Assembly: GCF_020921035.1 (NCBI RefSeq)
Contig: NC_063155.1
Coordinates: forward strand, 30,559,294-30,623,293
Direction of reading: 5' to 3'
Origin: Rhodamnia argentea
Lineage: Eukaryota > Streptophyta > Magnoliopsida > Myrtales > Myrtaceae
Length of the DNA stretch: 64,000 bases
A program made the position numbers and the translations under genes. The notes beneath the pieces are model-generated. The model made no database searches. It was not told the DNA's origin and saw only the letters and a list, made by a program, of their open reading frames with translations. Below, piece after piece: positions 47,811 through 60,112 of this stretch (the stretch's first letter is position 1; each line of letters begins with the position of its first letter).

Positions 47811-50492
47811 TTATATCGCATACATCTTCTTATATTCATTGGTGATGATCTCCGAATCCGACATCACTGAAACCGACCAAGACCTTGACCTACTTCCCAA
47901 TGAAGACCTCCTTATGTTCCTCATGTTGGAGGCCTCGATCCGATGCCTTATGACCCAATAAATCATCGTGCCGAGAGTTGTGGCCATAATGGTTGTCCCT
48001 ATGATGGTCACCCCTATTGCCAACCACCTTTCTTTCTGACCGACCACCACAAATGAGAGTGCCAAGAATGCCACCGAGACCATCACGCAGGCCAGCCACA
48101 TTAACTTGTTAATGATCGCCATCATCTGCTTCTTCGCTTTGCTCTCGATGACCACGACCGACGTTTGGACCACCACCACAGCCAGGGATATGAAGAGAGC
48201 AACCGAGTCAAAAATAAAGAAAATCACAAACGGAACTTGTGGGGCAATATTCGCTTCCCCGAGAGAAAGGCCCGGTGGAATATCAGTAGGGTCATCCACG
48301 TATTGGCCTGGGACGGTGAAGATGGCTGCAAAAGCGACAGTGGCAATGAGGACAGCCACCACAGTTGTGGAGTTGATGGCATTGTTGAGGCCTTCAGCGT
48401 GCATTTTATTGATGCGCTTGGCGATGCCCTGGACTCGTTTTCTTGTTTGGCGGGTGTGCTCGAGCTGGTAGTGGACTTCATGCTTTATGTCGCTCACAGT
48501 TTGTTTCAGCTCACGGGCAGCACTGGTTGCTTGTGGCTGGAGGGCCTTGGCACTCTGCACGCCGTGCTCCCGGAGAATGGTCGCGATGTTGGAGTGACCC
48601 ATTTTTTCTGCTGTATCAAGGGAGGTCTCGCCAGACCGGTTGATCATTCCTGTGCTAGTCTCACTGCAACCGAGCAGCAACCGAACAATCTGCAGAGTAT
48701 TGTAAGATCTAGGATATTAGGATGCTTGTTTTTCTATCTGCTTAGACATGGAAAGGATACTGTCTGGCAGTTAAAGATGGAGATGCGGAAGCGACAATGT
48801 AACGATTGAAGAATAGGTCAAAATGCTAGCGCAAAAACTTAATTCACAAGTAGAATGGTCGTGTTTTCTTATTTTTCTATCACCATGAAAGGCAGGCTTG
48901 GTTTTTCCGGTCATCTGACGATATTGCAGATACTTCTCCAAAAGCAATGCAGTATGAGAAAATAAAACATCTGCCGAATTTTAAGAGAAAAAGATGGGTT
49001 CATTTTCATTGTCCAGCTTTGATTTACTACCGAGACAATCAACCCGATCGGATATTGGACGAGTCGGTAATTTAGCATCAAATGTTTTTGGCAGAAGTCA
49101 GTGAGCAGTTCAACCCCAAACCTATCCGCATAAGTATCATAAACATCAATCATGAATCAATGAAATTAAAGTGCTTTTAGCAAGATATAGCAAGGGAAGC
49201 TTTTGTCCCTTAATGTAATTAAAGTAACTAGCTAACTAGTAACGAGTGTTTACAGCTAGCATTTCCATTGTCATTAACAGAAGGAGCGTCAAAGTGGGCT
49301 CTTTGGATCAAGAAAAGGCTTCACAGTATATTTTCAAGTCATTCCTAATAACGGATGAACTGCCTAATCTGGTCTAGCCTAACATGTATTTCTGAAGTGA
49401 CCGGAGGACGCGTTTGAAATCCATGTATTTACTTGCTATTTGTATGTTCCATCCTGTTTCCATATCAAGTCTTCAAGAGCAAACTGGATCATAAATGCAG
49501 CGGCTTGAAGTCGTGCTGTTAGAGCTCAGATAATTCATATTATTTTAGCTCACCACGCCTTCTTACTTTAAAGCTGAAAGATACTTTGCAACAACCAGTC
49601 ATGACGTTTGGATCAGCAAAACATAGTAGAAATAGTAAAATTTACCTGATCTCTGCCCTTCCGGGTCGCTATGTGCAATGAGGTGTTGCCCTTTGTATCT
49701 ACCATGTTGATTAAGGATGGATCTGCTCTTATCAACACATCCACCACTTCAACACGCTGACCCTTAACAGCCATGTGCAATGCTGTCTGCCCCTTTTTAT
49801 CTACACGAGTCACAATACTAGGCTCTCTATCAAGAAGTGACTTTATCACCTCCAAATGCCCATTTCTGGCGGCTGAATGCAATGCTGTTTTCCCATTACT
49901 TCTCGCTATTGTTGCCAACCCACTTCCGGACTCCAACAACACATTCACGACATCGATATGGCCTTGCGTCGCAGCTGTGTGAAGCGCTGTTGTGTTCGAC
50001 ACATCCACCGTCATCGCCAGTTCCGGATGCACCTCCAAGAGTACCTTTAGTATTTCTGAGAGAGGGTAAAAATCAATCAATTCCTATATGCCTTACAATG
50101 ACAAACCAAGGGCCCCAAATAGATATGAGATCATTCTACAGCAGAAACATACCCAAATCCCCTTGTTTGGCCGCAATGTGTAGCGCATCAAAGCCATTTC
50201 TTGCCTTGATTCCTGCATCGGCTAGATCATAGTGCTCGATCATCTCCCTCACAAGGTCGACGTAGCCATATTCGGCTGCAACGTAAAGGGCAGTTTCTCC
50301 AGCTTGGTTTTGCTTCTCCAGCAATTCCTTCAACTCTGCTTCTGCCTCACTGGCTTTAGAAATGATTTCCATTATCACAGCCAGATTGCCCGCTCTCGCC
50401 GCGGAATGCAGGGGCGTGTCGTCCCGCTTCCCTGTCAACTGTTTGGTCATCTTCTTCCGGGGCTGGCTTGGCTGCCCAGCTGGTGCCTCCAT
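47811..50492 (-). CDS. Ankyrin-repeat/PGG-domain membrane protein (At5g02620-like)
   Basis: Three exons: 50153-50492, 49646-50055, 47811-48689 (1629 nt, 542 aa), all with GT-AG ends (G/GTATGT, CTCAG/AA; CAG/GTAAAT, CTGCAG/ATT). Eight ankyrin repeats span about 25-290, for example DDTPLHSAARAGN, GETALYVAAEYGY, GKTALHSAARNGH and GQTALHMAVKGQ. A basic/coiled linker (300-345) leads to the PGG domain (LNNAINSTTVVAVLIATVAF, 351-370) and four predicted transmembrane helices, then a Ser/Arg-rich tail ending KKMYAI. Plant relatives include ITN1 and ACD6, which act in salt/ABA responses and defence at membranes. Residue-level resemblance is strongest to At5g02620 (MTxGKRDDTPLH, AKKQMMAIINKLMW). The frame is unbroken. 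Confidence 0.95.
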
Positions 50493-50599
50493 GCCTATTT
50501 AATCGCGCAAAATCTCTGTCCTTAACCTCTTCTGCTCGGCGATATGGATTTCCCTCTCCTTCCCATCGAACACAAGACGACAATCGCGCTTTCAACCCC

Positions 50600-52500
50600 A
50601 CAAAGTAGGGTAATTCGCATCCAGCAGTCCCAGCTCAGAATGAGGTAATGACAACTCCTAAGGAACCCCACGATGAGACAGAAACCTTCTCTTGTTTCTC
50701 ATTCCTTCATCTCACGATATCCTGGTTTTGGCATATCTCGCACCCCAATCAACACCCTGTTCATTCATAAACACCTCCAGATTAGATTTGACCGCCACAA
50801 CATCAGAATCAAAGCTCCTGTTGATTCATTTGTCTCCATCGACCACCACCAAACTCGCATGGAAAGAACCATTTACGCACATCTTAATGCTCATAAGGGA
50901 AAATAACAAAAGAAGGGAGACAGAACACAAGGACCCAGAAACGGGAAGAGCTAAAAATAACTTCATCCTTGATCAAAGAACATGAATCCAGAAAAAAAAG
51001 AACCATGAAAAGTAAAAAAGGTGCTTCTTTTCTACCTGAGTCAGGTACGAGTGAGCTCTCCGTTTCTTGTTCCCTCCCCCTTGCAGCTGATGCGGAGAGA
51101 AACCCACATGGCTCAGGGGATCATCGAAACAGCCCCCCCTTCCCGCAAAGGAATTTCTTGGGAGAGGAAAGAACAGCACCCAGAAACTTTTCAAGCGTCG
51201 TCCTTTCTAACTCATTTAAAAGGAGGAAGAGGGAATAAAACAACGTTATGCGTAACACATGTTCACAACGGCTTTTGTCGTGGATCGTTTGGGTTTTTAC
51301 ATGAATCGCACCTGCAGGGAGCCAATAAAGGTGAGAACTTTGCTAGACGCGCGAGTGATGATGACAACGATCGCTTACAGAAATTTATGGGCCGAAAGAA
51401 AAGGAAAAAAATATTATGAAAAGGAAAAACAAGTAAAAAAAAAAAAAAGATAATTGCAGAGAAAACGGCAAAAGGAGAGACGGAAGGGAGAGAAAAAAAA
51501 AAAGAGAGAAAGAACAGAGGGTGGGTGTGGTCATATGAAAACTAACAGAAATAACAGAACCACGCGCCCTCGTAACTGGCGTGCGCGTGTGGGGTTAACG
51601 GCTCTGGTTTTCCTTGGCTTGACGCAAGAGCAAGCATGGGGGGCGATGCTAATCAGAAATTAGAATGGGACAAATCCGGAATTTGTGGCCCAAACCCGTC
51701 CGAGAAAATACACATTGTCATTCCAACGTGTGTCAGATGTAATATCACGCGACGAAAAGGAAAGGGGAAAAAAAAAACAAACAAACAAACCCCATTTTTC
51801 TTCGTCATCGATACCTTCGTACGTGGTTGGAACTCGAAAGTCAATTTTCACGCATTTATCAAATCTTTGGATTTAGACGTGCGAACCCGCGAGGTATTTC
51901 ACTATACAAATTTCAATATGGTTCGATACCAATAGTAATATTACATGCAACGCAACCTAGCCTATAGATTTTTTTATTAGGTCCATGACACGACTGTGAA
52001 AAGGACGATATTATGTTGATGACATAAACGTGAAAAGGACCGATTTTTAAGATGGTCATCATAGATTGAAAACTAGTCACGTAACTTACTTTAGACATAT
52101 ATTTTATTAACCAAATTTATATCGTTTGAAAGAGGAGCACCGTTCTTTATTGCCATGGATCAACATCCGCAATTTTTGTAAGTCTCGAGTGACGTTACAA
52201 CCAATTGTTTCCCACTTAACAAGAGCATTTAAATAAAGTGACTCCCATAGAGTGGTGCCAAGGACTATTTAGGGTTAACTTTCGCCTACCTCATTTGTTA
52301 TTTTTCCTCCTAACTTGGACGATGACGGTGTGAACGCTTGAAAATCCCACAATCGAAGATCCAATAGGAGGGGGATCGCGAGAGGGGGGGTGCACCAAAA
52401 AGTTCGTAATCGCAATTATTGGTCGCTTTTCAACGCCCACTTTAAAGTGGGAAAGGAGAGAGGAAAAAGCCAGAAGAACAAAAAAAATCATGGGTATTTT
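50600..52500. other. Promoter side of the ankyrin gene and gene-free interval
   Basis: Sequence upstream of 50492 on the minus strand should contain the leader and promoter. Purine-rich A/G runs lie at 51360-51530. Frames are short and low-complexity. No other gene seen. Confidence 0.45.
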
Positions 52501-52553
52501 AAAATAGTGGACGGAGATGAAATTTGAGGACGGCCAAAAGGCACCAACGTTGA

Positions 52554-53351
52554 TTTCAGTGGGACGCAGCTATGACACCACGGACGCACAAAGCCAAAAA
52601 AACCATAAGTTCAACCCTCCCACAATTCACCTACGCAAAAGCAAGGGCCCCATCCTATCGATCCTCCACTTAGATGAATGGATGGATGGGCTAAAAGCGA
52701 TATTGATTCTTTCATGCTTTATATATTTTTGGAGATTCGTAAAGGGATCGATCTCAGAGCCGGATAAAAGTAGAAAAAAAGAAAGGAGGTACCGATTAGG
52801 ATCTCTTTCGGTGTTTCATTTTTGTGGCGAAAGGAGTTTTGATCGTGGTGGGTCTAATGATGATCTTGACGGATATTGATGAATTTACTCTTCGACTCTG
52901 ATAAAGCATTTTATCAACTTGTAAAATTACATAAAGTCCAGCATATCGAGTTTCAGTGGGACGCAGCTATGACACCATGGACGCACAAAGCCAAAAAAAA
53001 CCATAAGTCCAACCCTCCCACAATTCACCTACGCAAAAGCAATGGCCCTATCCTATCGATCCTCCACTTAGATGAATGGATGGATGGATGATCCAAAAGT
53101 AATGTCGATTCTTTCATGCTTTATATATTTTTGGGGATTCATAAAGAGATCGATCTCAAAGTCGGATAAAAGTAGAAAAAAGAAAGGAGGTATCGATTAC
53201 GATCTCTGTTGGTGTTTCATTTTTGTGGCGAAAAGAGTTTTGATCGTGGTGGGTCTAATGATGATCTCGACGAATCTTGACGAATTCACTCTTCGACTTT
53301 GACAAAGCATTTTATCATCCTGTAAAATTACATAAAGTCCAGCATATCGAG
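52554..53351. repeat. Tandem duplication of about 400 bp (two units)
   Basis: Unit 1 is 52554-52950 and unit 2 is 52951-53351. Both start TTTCAGTGGGACGCAGCTATG and end CATAAAGTCCAGCATATCGAG. Landmarks in both are CTTAGATGAATGGATGGATG, TTCATGCTTTATATATTTTT and GTTTTGATCGTGGTGGGTC. Differences are single bases and a few small indels, so the duplication is fairly recent. The TTTATATATTTTTGG core looks TATA-like, but frames are short and unconvincing. Confidence 0.93.
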
Positions 53352-53359
53352 ATTCCCAT

Positions 53360-54840
53360 CCCGAACCTTCTCTTCTTATAAATCTTTAGAGAAAAAAATG
53401 CTAAAAATTATAGAAAATAATAAATGGAAATAGAATTCGAAATATTTGCCTTTTTTTTTTTTTTGGGGTCAAAAATATTTGCTAGTTGATGAGGCCCGCG
53501 TTCACGCAAGTGGACCACGAGTGATTTTGGACGGGCAGGAGAACGAACACGTTTGATCTCCACGTCCAGACAAAAGCCCGGTCGGTCCCCACTCGAATCT
53601 TTTTCTATTCGAGGGTCCGATCAAAGGTGATGTGATGATGTCTAGGCGAGACCAACTGGCCGACAACCGCTAATTCCCACACGCTAATGTTTAATGCCGT
53701 TTTTATCCAAAACCGATGAGGACGACTCCGCAAAGGTCCAACCAAAAGCTAACGGGGATTGCCTTAATCCCAGGTCTCAAAAACGCACTTTTCTTTTCTG
53801 GTAAACCGAATATATGTTTGCTTGCGGTAATTATGACCTTTCGAGAGAATCGACAACGGCATCTTTAGTGCAGTTGCTAGTATTAGTAGCACTTATTACA
53901 TTTTACGTTAATAATATAAGAAAAAAAAAGTTAATTTCTCGTAGATTTTGTATGCCACTATAAAATTTCAAGATTTTAGAAACGAGGGATATATGATGTG
54001 CTATGATGCGTCGGATTGACAAGCCCGGTTCGAATTTTGAGAAGAATTAGGTTTATTTATTGATTAGGATTCCCTAAAGTATATGTGCGTCCTTGGAATC
54101 TAATATGAGGGACCACAGCTAGGGTTAATTGACCAATTGAGGTCTTGTGATGTATCATGTTGATGAAGAATAAAGATATGGAGAGCTAGCCGACCGAGAC
54201 CGTTGACTTGTGCAGATAATTTGGATGATACATTTTTTTTTTGTGTGTGTGCCAATTTCCAAGGCGCCCGCCCGCAATTCTCTGAATTATTCACAATCCT
54301 CGGACACAAAACCGCATGCATCGTTTGAACCATATGCTTGATCGACGACATCGTGTGTTCTCGGAATAATGTTTGCCAATGCGTCAGACTAAATTGATTG
54401 TGGTTTAGGGTTTGGATTAACTTGTAGGACCTCGGCAAGTCATTCTTCTTGCGCTTGATACAGAGTTTGGCCAAGCTTCGTCCACAGATTGGAAATGAAC
54501 TGAAATAAATTCCAGCCCATGAACATAGTAGGTGCTTAATTATGTGAAAGTAGTCGGACAGTGGCTTGCTTAATTATTGCTTGCTTGCATTGATTTTTAA
54601 TGTAGTGGGGCACATGCACACGCATTTGGTTTGTCCCACTCAATTTAAGCATATTGATTTAACTCAAATTTGTGATTGGGGATCAATGATCACCATATAA
54701 TAGTTATATAAGTTACTGTAAATTACATGTATGCATTTGGTTATGGAATCACAGTAGGGGAAAAAGAATTGAATTGTGGAGGCTTGTAGATGATTGAGTA
54801 GACTTTTTAACTAAGCAGAACGTAAGAAATATTTACGATT
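53360..54840. other. Gene-free interval
   Basis: Only a 124-aa minus-strand frame (54100-54474) without domains stands out, and I do not believe it. A TG-rich patch lies near 54240. Confidence 0.45.
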
Positions 54841-54854
54841 TATCTTGTACATGG

Positions 54855-55458
54855 GAAAAGTACCAAAAAAAAAATCCTCAAATTTTCAATTGGATCAATT
54901 TAGTCCTAAATATTTTCACATTGGTACTAATTCGGTCAATCCGGTCAATTTAGGTTGAAAATCGGCGACGTAGACACTGGTCATTCTATGTGGCAAGACC
55001 AACGACCGATCTTGACGTGGACATTTTTAATAATATATATTTTTATTTTTTTACAAGTTTTTCTATTGTTTTTTTTTTTTATTTTTTTCTTCCCATTTTG
55101 TTTTGGTCAGTGGCTAGTTGCCGATCACAAGCCACGGCTGACAAGGACTCTGGCTGGACATCGTCTGGATAAGGTGCATCACTAGTCCTGGCAAAGGTGG
55201 GTCTCACCAACGCCCGCCCTCGCTTGTGGCTGGCCATCAGCCCACGGCAAAAAGAAAAAGGAAAGAAAAAAATAAAATAAAAATTATAAAAAATTGTAAA
55301 AAATAATAAAATATATTAGTGAAAATGTTCACGTTACGTCGATCATACTACATAAGACAATCGGTGTTCATATCAACAATTTTCAGCATAAATTAGCTGG
55401 ATGGACTGAACCGCTACCGACGTGAATAGATTAATGATTTTTTTGGTACTTTTCCTCC
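54855..55458. mobile_element. MULE-like TIR element, family A, with perfect target duplication
   Basis: The left end is GAAAAGTACCAAAAAAAAAA and the right end mirrors it (TTTTTTTGGTACTTTTC). Perfect 9-bp direct repeats TGTACATGG flank it (54846-54854 and 55459-55467). Arms of about 200 bp surround a GC-rich core (about 55100-55250). No transposase. A 9-bp target with long arms is the Mutator-like signature. It is the best-preserved insertion of the family here. Confidence 0.88.
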
Positions 55459-55469
55459 TGTACATGGGG

Positions 55470-56300
55470 GCGCATGTGAATCCTTTCTTATAATGGGTAT
55501 CGTGAAGTTACTTTGGCGAATTCATGTTTGGGAGGTATAAAATCGGAAAGGGTATCCATTTTAAACTATGCTTGAATGAAACACAAGTGGGAGAAGATTA
55601 CGAGGCTAAGGCAAACAATTAGGCGTGGATTAGATTAGCCTAGGTTGTAATCAAATGGTGATACCATGCAAATAGATGTGATCATGCTCCATGAGAAAAA
55701 GGGAGGTACTTCGTGTTGAAGGAAAGCTTAATTATATTGAGGAAACTAAAGCCGGGTCTAAAGAACTCGTGGATCCAACTTTTGACAGAATCGCTTTCCT
55801 CTTCCCCCTGTCGAAGTCTTTGACAAAGTCCACTGAAGATGCCAGCACTTGCCTTGACAAAGTTCAGTGAGTTCTTGTGCTTGGTTAGGTCACATGCAGG
55901 CAATTCACGCCACGAAACACACGTTGTCTTAGGACGAAGGCGCTAGCCTAAGTAGACAAAAGCTCCGAGCTCTTGAAATGCTCCACTAAAACGTGGGTTA
56001 GAATAAGACTAATGCGTGTAATTGATATGGACGACATGCTCGTTTCTAGTCTGCTGAATCGATTTACGTTTATCAGTAACTCACCGTCGATTTTACGAAA
56101 TTACAATTTCTTTATAGTTCATAAATGATCGATTTGTCTTAATTTTCGCTAACTTTTATTTTATGTTTCTTATTAATTTTTCTATACTTCACAATATTTA
56201 TCGAAATACGCCGGTGCAACAAAGATCGGAATTTTCGGCATATACAGTAGAATTCCCCATCCATCGTGCACGAATTCTAATTGAAGATAATAAAAATTCC
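55470..56300. other. Gene-free interval
   Basis: AT-rich with short frames only. Confidence 0.4.
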
Positions 56301-56302
56301 TC

Positions 56303-56565
56303 AATTGGAAGCCTCTGGCTCAGCTTGTTTCGCGAAGAAATGAGTGATTCAGAAAATATTTTCCTAAAAATGATCGTTTTGCATCGCTTGAAATAATTAG
56401 GCAACTTAAAATACTTTATTACCAACAACAATGTATGTCTAAGTGGTTATGTAGACGATAAAAGTATTTTTCGTTCATTCGTTTTATTAAGTGATATAAG
56501 CGATTTAAAAAAAAAACTGATTTCTAAATCAATTATTTTTTACAAAACAAATGGAGTCTTAGTTA
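56303..56565. mobile_element. TIR element, family C, copy 1
   Basis: Ends CTTGTTTCGCGAAGAAATGA and TTTTTTACAAAACAAATGGAG are imperfect inverted repeats of the GGCTCCGTTTGTTTCG type. Inside, CAGAAAATATTTTCCTAAAAA is shared with copies at 57249 and 63619. Non-coding. Confidence 0.5.
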
Positions 56566-57248
56566 ACAGGGGACGCGACCTCTCAATCAGGAATTTAACC
56601 TTCAATTGATACTCTCCAAGATGCCCTGGTATAGTCATATAAGTAAGACCAAGGTTAGGTGATAAAAACAATATAAGCAAGCACAGATTTATCTCAATGA
56701 CTTCGTGGAGGAATGGATAAGAACGACTACTTTCTCTAATTTTGTCGGGTAAGCATAATTAAGAATCTAAGGATTAAACTTAGGTTATTTTTTTTAAAAC
56801 AAGTCATCCCCGGTGCACATGAAAGGGTCCAAACCTACCCCGACAGGGACGAAGCTGATAAACAGTGCCTTGTCTTCACAAGGAGACAATCGTTAGCCTC
56901 AAATTCTTAGTTTAAAAGAATCCTCCAATGCTTATCTAGATACTGATTAGATAATGGCCATAATGGCGATCAACAGTCAAGGCTACACAACTTTGACGAG
57001 AAAGTGTCAAACGCTTCCTCATGCTGCAACCAAAGTCAGTACATATCTCTCCTGAAGAACTTAATCCCCAGCTCACGTAATTAGCCACTAATCTAGCAGT
57101 CTTAATGTTTTAGTAACTAATCAATTTATCTAATATGATTGTTCGCGGCATTTAGCGAAAAGTGTAGAGTAAAGTTTTGAGTGTCGTTTGATGATAATAC
57201 AAGCCATCAAAATATGTTACTGTAGCTACTTCGTATCTATTTGTACTT

Positions 57249-57410
57249 AGGCTCCGTTTGTTTTGTAAAAAAACGAATGATTTGGAAAATATTTTCTTAA
57301 AAATGATCGCTTAAAAAAAATTTCATTGTCTGCATCCTAAACTTTATCGAGAAAGATGAATTTTTTTCCTTTTGTTCATTTCTCTAAGCGGTATAAGCGA
57401 CGCAATCGGA
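57249..57410. mobile_element. TIR element, family C, partial copy 2
   Basis: GGCTCCGTTTGTTTTGTAAA followed by TTGGAAAATATTTTCTTAAA and AATGATCGCTT match the family left arm. The right arm is eroded. Confidence 0.5.
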
Positions 57411-57559
57411 ATTAACATGCAACATTCAACTCTCTTCCGTTGACTTCACCAGCCATTTTCACAGAGAACTTCTAATGACCTGGCTAGATCACCAAGATTG
57501 AAATGTGATTCTTGGCTGGAATAATGTTGTTTTATCTTCCCAAGTGACCTAAAACTCCA

Positions 57560-57900
57560 TTGACGTTCTCACGACGGTCAATAGAAATCAGCTGGAATGA
57601 AAGCGAGGGAACGTCTGTTCTCTTTCTTAGATACAAGCTAATCATAATCCGTTAATCAATATCCAAGCAATCTTTGCTCTTCATTGTTCGGTGGTATCAG
57701 AGTCGCGTTTATGACCCATCATCGGGGTTTTAGAGCGTGATTTTCCTAAACTAATTTGCGATGCGATTCCGAGAGTCATTTCTCTCGCGCTTTCGACCTT
57801 GCCTGAATTCTCATCGGAGTCGAAATTCCTTACCTAATGAATAAAGCTACTTAATTTCAAGGTTAAGTGAGAGTGATTAGAAAACCCCGGAACCAGTGGA
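57560..57900 (+). mobile_element. LTR-retrotransposon relic with primer site
   Basis: GTGGTATCAGAGTCGCG at 57691 is a tRNA-Met-type primer binding site. It follows an LTR-end-like stretch (TTAGATACAAGC, CTTTGCTCTTCATTG) and precedes a leader-like region. No coding part or second LTR was found. The element is broken and old; family undetermined. Confidence 0.45.
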
Positions 57901-58348
57901 GATCATAGGTCATCGTCCACCTTAAACAACTCCGCTAATTCAGTTCCCTCCACGGACTGACCAGGGGTCACGATCACGGACTAAAACCTTACTCTGTTGA
58001 CCAAACGGAGTCGTGTTGCGTAGATCATCTTCATTATTGTTAGGGGGATCGTTAGGATTTAGTTCTCGTGACGAAAGTGATTAGCGAAGTTGACCATGAT
58101 ACCTGGTTTTAGGCCATACGTTTCGTTCTGGCAATTCGCACTAACTATATTTACTTTTGAGTTAACGATCTTTCGAGATTTATCTGCTCAAGTGCCCATC
58201 CACTTGAGGGACGACTTCGTCTCGGCCACAACCGATCAAGTCGCAAATGCGTGTAGCGCTTCCGTTTTGTTCCTCCCGCTTGGATACGATAATGAAGAAC
58301 CATCTGAATTTGCATGTTTGTTGTGCTTTACTTATTAGCGATTTCCGG

Positions 58349-58861
58349 GGATAATTGTCCAAAAAGTCATGAACATATTGTACGACATTCAATTCGATCG
58401 TAAAACATTCGATTATGCCAATTTAGTCATGAACCTTTTGACGATTCTTGAAAGATGTTTAGATATATTATAGAGATGTTTATGATATCTTATCTAATTC
58501 TACATATCACTCGATATTATGCATATATCCGCTTTGATATTGCATATCCTTGATTGATGTGGTGTTTTTGTTTATTTGATTTCCTTAGATAGCGATCTCA
58601 TAAAGCCTGTAAATACGCTGATGTAATCTTCATTGAATTTCTCCCATTCTTAGTTTCAACTAACCTTTCAATTGTGTTCATTTATTCATTTTGAAAGTTT
58701 TGCCAATTTAGTCCTAAAATTATTATTTGAGTAATTTGCCGAAAGGACTACATTGACAAATCGTTAAAAGGTATATGATTAAATTGGCAAATCCTCTAAA
58801 GGTTAAGGACTGAATTGGATATCGTACAATAAGTTTATGACTTTCTGGACAATTTTCTCGA
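58349..58861. mobile_element. MULE-like TIR element, family A, split by a solo LTR
   Basis: The left end GGGGATAATTGTCCAAAAAGT is mirrored at the right by CTTTCTGGACAATTTTCTC. Arms carry GCCAATTTAGTCATGAACC and CTGAATTGGATATCGTAC. Outside the inserted LTR there is little core, so it is shorter than its relatives. Confidence 0.65.
58449..58670 (+). mobile_element. Solo LTR, Copia-like, nested in family A element
   Basis: 222 bp with TGAAAG at the start and CTTTCA at the end. Internal GTAAATACGCTGATGTAATC and CTTCATTGAA resemble an LTR polyadenylation region. Flanks ATTCT and ATTGT match at 4 of 5, a plausible target duplication. No coding region. The Copia label is an inference from size and ends. 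Confidence 0.6.
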
Positions 58862-58869
58862 GCAACGTA

Positions 58870-60110
58870 AGTTAACCGGTTCGGTCACGTAGTGTCTAAA
58901 GCATGCGGTGTAGTCGTGGTATAATAAACTAGTTGGGTATCCTTGTATAGTCGTGTCCGGTTACGGCCATGAGTCCTCATCACGATCGTGAAGCGAAGCC
59001 GAGTTTTCTTTATTTTTCTTTTCTTTTTCAGCGGGCTCGGAATCGTCCTCCGATTAAATTCCGGTCCCCATCTCTAGTAGCATGCGCCCCCACCCTACGT
59101 TAACAGATTGAGGTTGTTGAATTGCAATGAGACTGATTTGTTTTCCTTTTACTACTGCGTGTTGAACTAAAGAGGCAATTCTGTGGATCTACGCAAGGGG
59201 ACGCAATTAAGAAGTGGGTGCTCAGTCCGGCCAGCCGAATGCGCGTTCATCCCAGCCTTTTTCCCAATTGACGATGACCGAAAAGAATGGGCCCATCAAC
59301 TCATGCACTAGACTCGTGGTGGGCCCCCTTTTTCCTATAAAAGAAAGGCTTCAACTGCCGTAGGAAGCCCATTACTCTTAAGAGGCTTCGGTAGATCCGA
59401 GGCCCCGCTTCCAAAACCGAATCTCAACCAACGTTAATTTTAGGATATGGTTCATACTCTTCATCGACAAGAAAGCATGGAGTCTAGGAGGCAGTGCCCC
59501 TGAGCCGCCTTAATTAAGCAACCTCAATTTTGTGTCTCGATTTATCATTCTTGGGTTTTACGCTTTACTTCGTTTAGATTGTGCGCCAAATCCTAACATT
59601 CAAACCCGACAATTTCGTGAAGAAGATTGGAGTGCTATCATAAAATTGGACGACACAGGCTTTTAGGGCCAGTAGGCCGTACGCAGTCCGGCTCCGCTCA
59701 AGCCCGCCGGCTGATCGGTTCTAAATCGGCAGTAACAAAAGGTCCTTAGGAATTAATCATGTAGACTTCACATGGAGGGACTTCATTTCTTGAAACACAA
59801 AAAGAACCTACATTATTGCACACACGTGCCCAAAAAAAATAAAATAAAATAAAACTTATACTTGTTTCTAGTATGGGCCACTCGATACATACAACATGTC
59901 CTGATCTGGCCTGTATGGAAACTTATTCACTGAATGACCATTACATTTGTTTTCCTCAAATTCTCCTGCAACCAAAATGATTATTAATGGTGTCGGTCTG
60001 ACGAACAACTCATTCCAATTTGATAGTCCACGAGGAAAAAGAGAAAAAAAAATCCAAGAAGAACAGAACATAACATATAGGAAGTTTCAGGACGACCATA
60101 GGACTTTCGA
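58870..60110. other. Gene-free interval; 3' side of the KCS gene
   Basis: CCTATAAAAG at 59334 looks like a TATA box but no coding sequence follows. The stretch 59870-60112 may hold the 3' UTR of the KCS gene. No other gene seen. Confidence 0.4.
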
Positions 60111-60112
60111 CA

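Noticed and set aside
48106-48809. Plus-strand frames of 121 and 214 aa
   Set aside because: They overlap exon 3 of the ankyrin/PGG gene on the opposite strand and have no domain of their own.
52517-53302. Two similar frames (120 and 76-71 aa) in the tandem repeat
   Set aside because: They are alike only because the DNA is duplicated; there is no conserved start, codon pattern or domain.
54100-54474. 124-aa minus-strand frame
   Set aside because: No domain, no good start context, and composition like the flanking non-coding DNA.
59330-59345. CCTATAAAAG as a gene promoter
   Set aside because: No coding sequence or exon signals follow within 500 bp on the plus strand.
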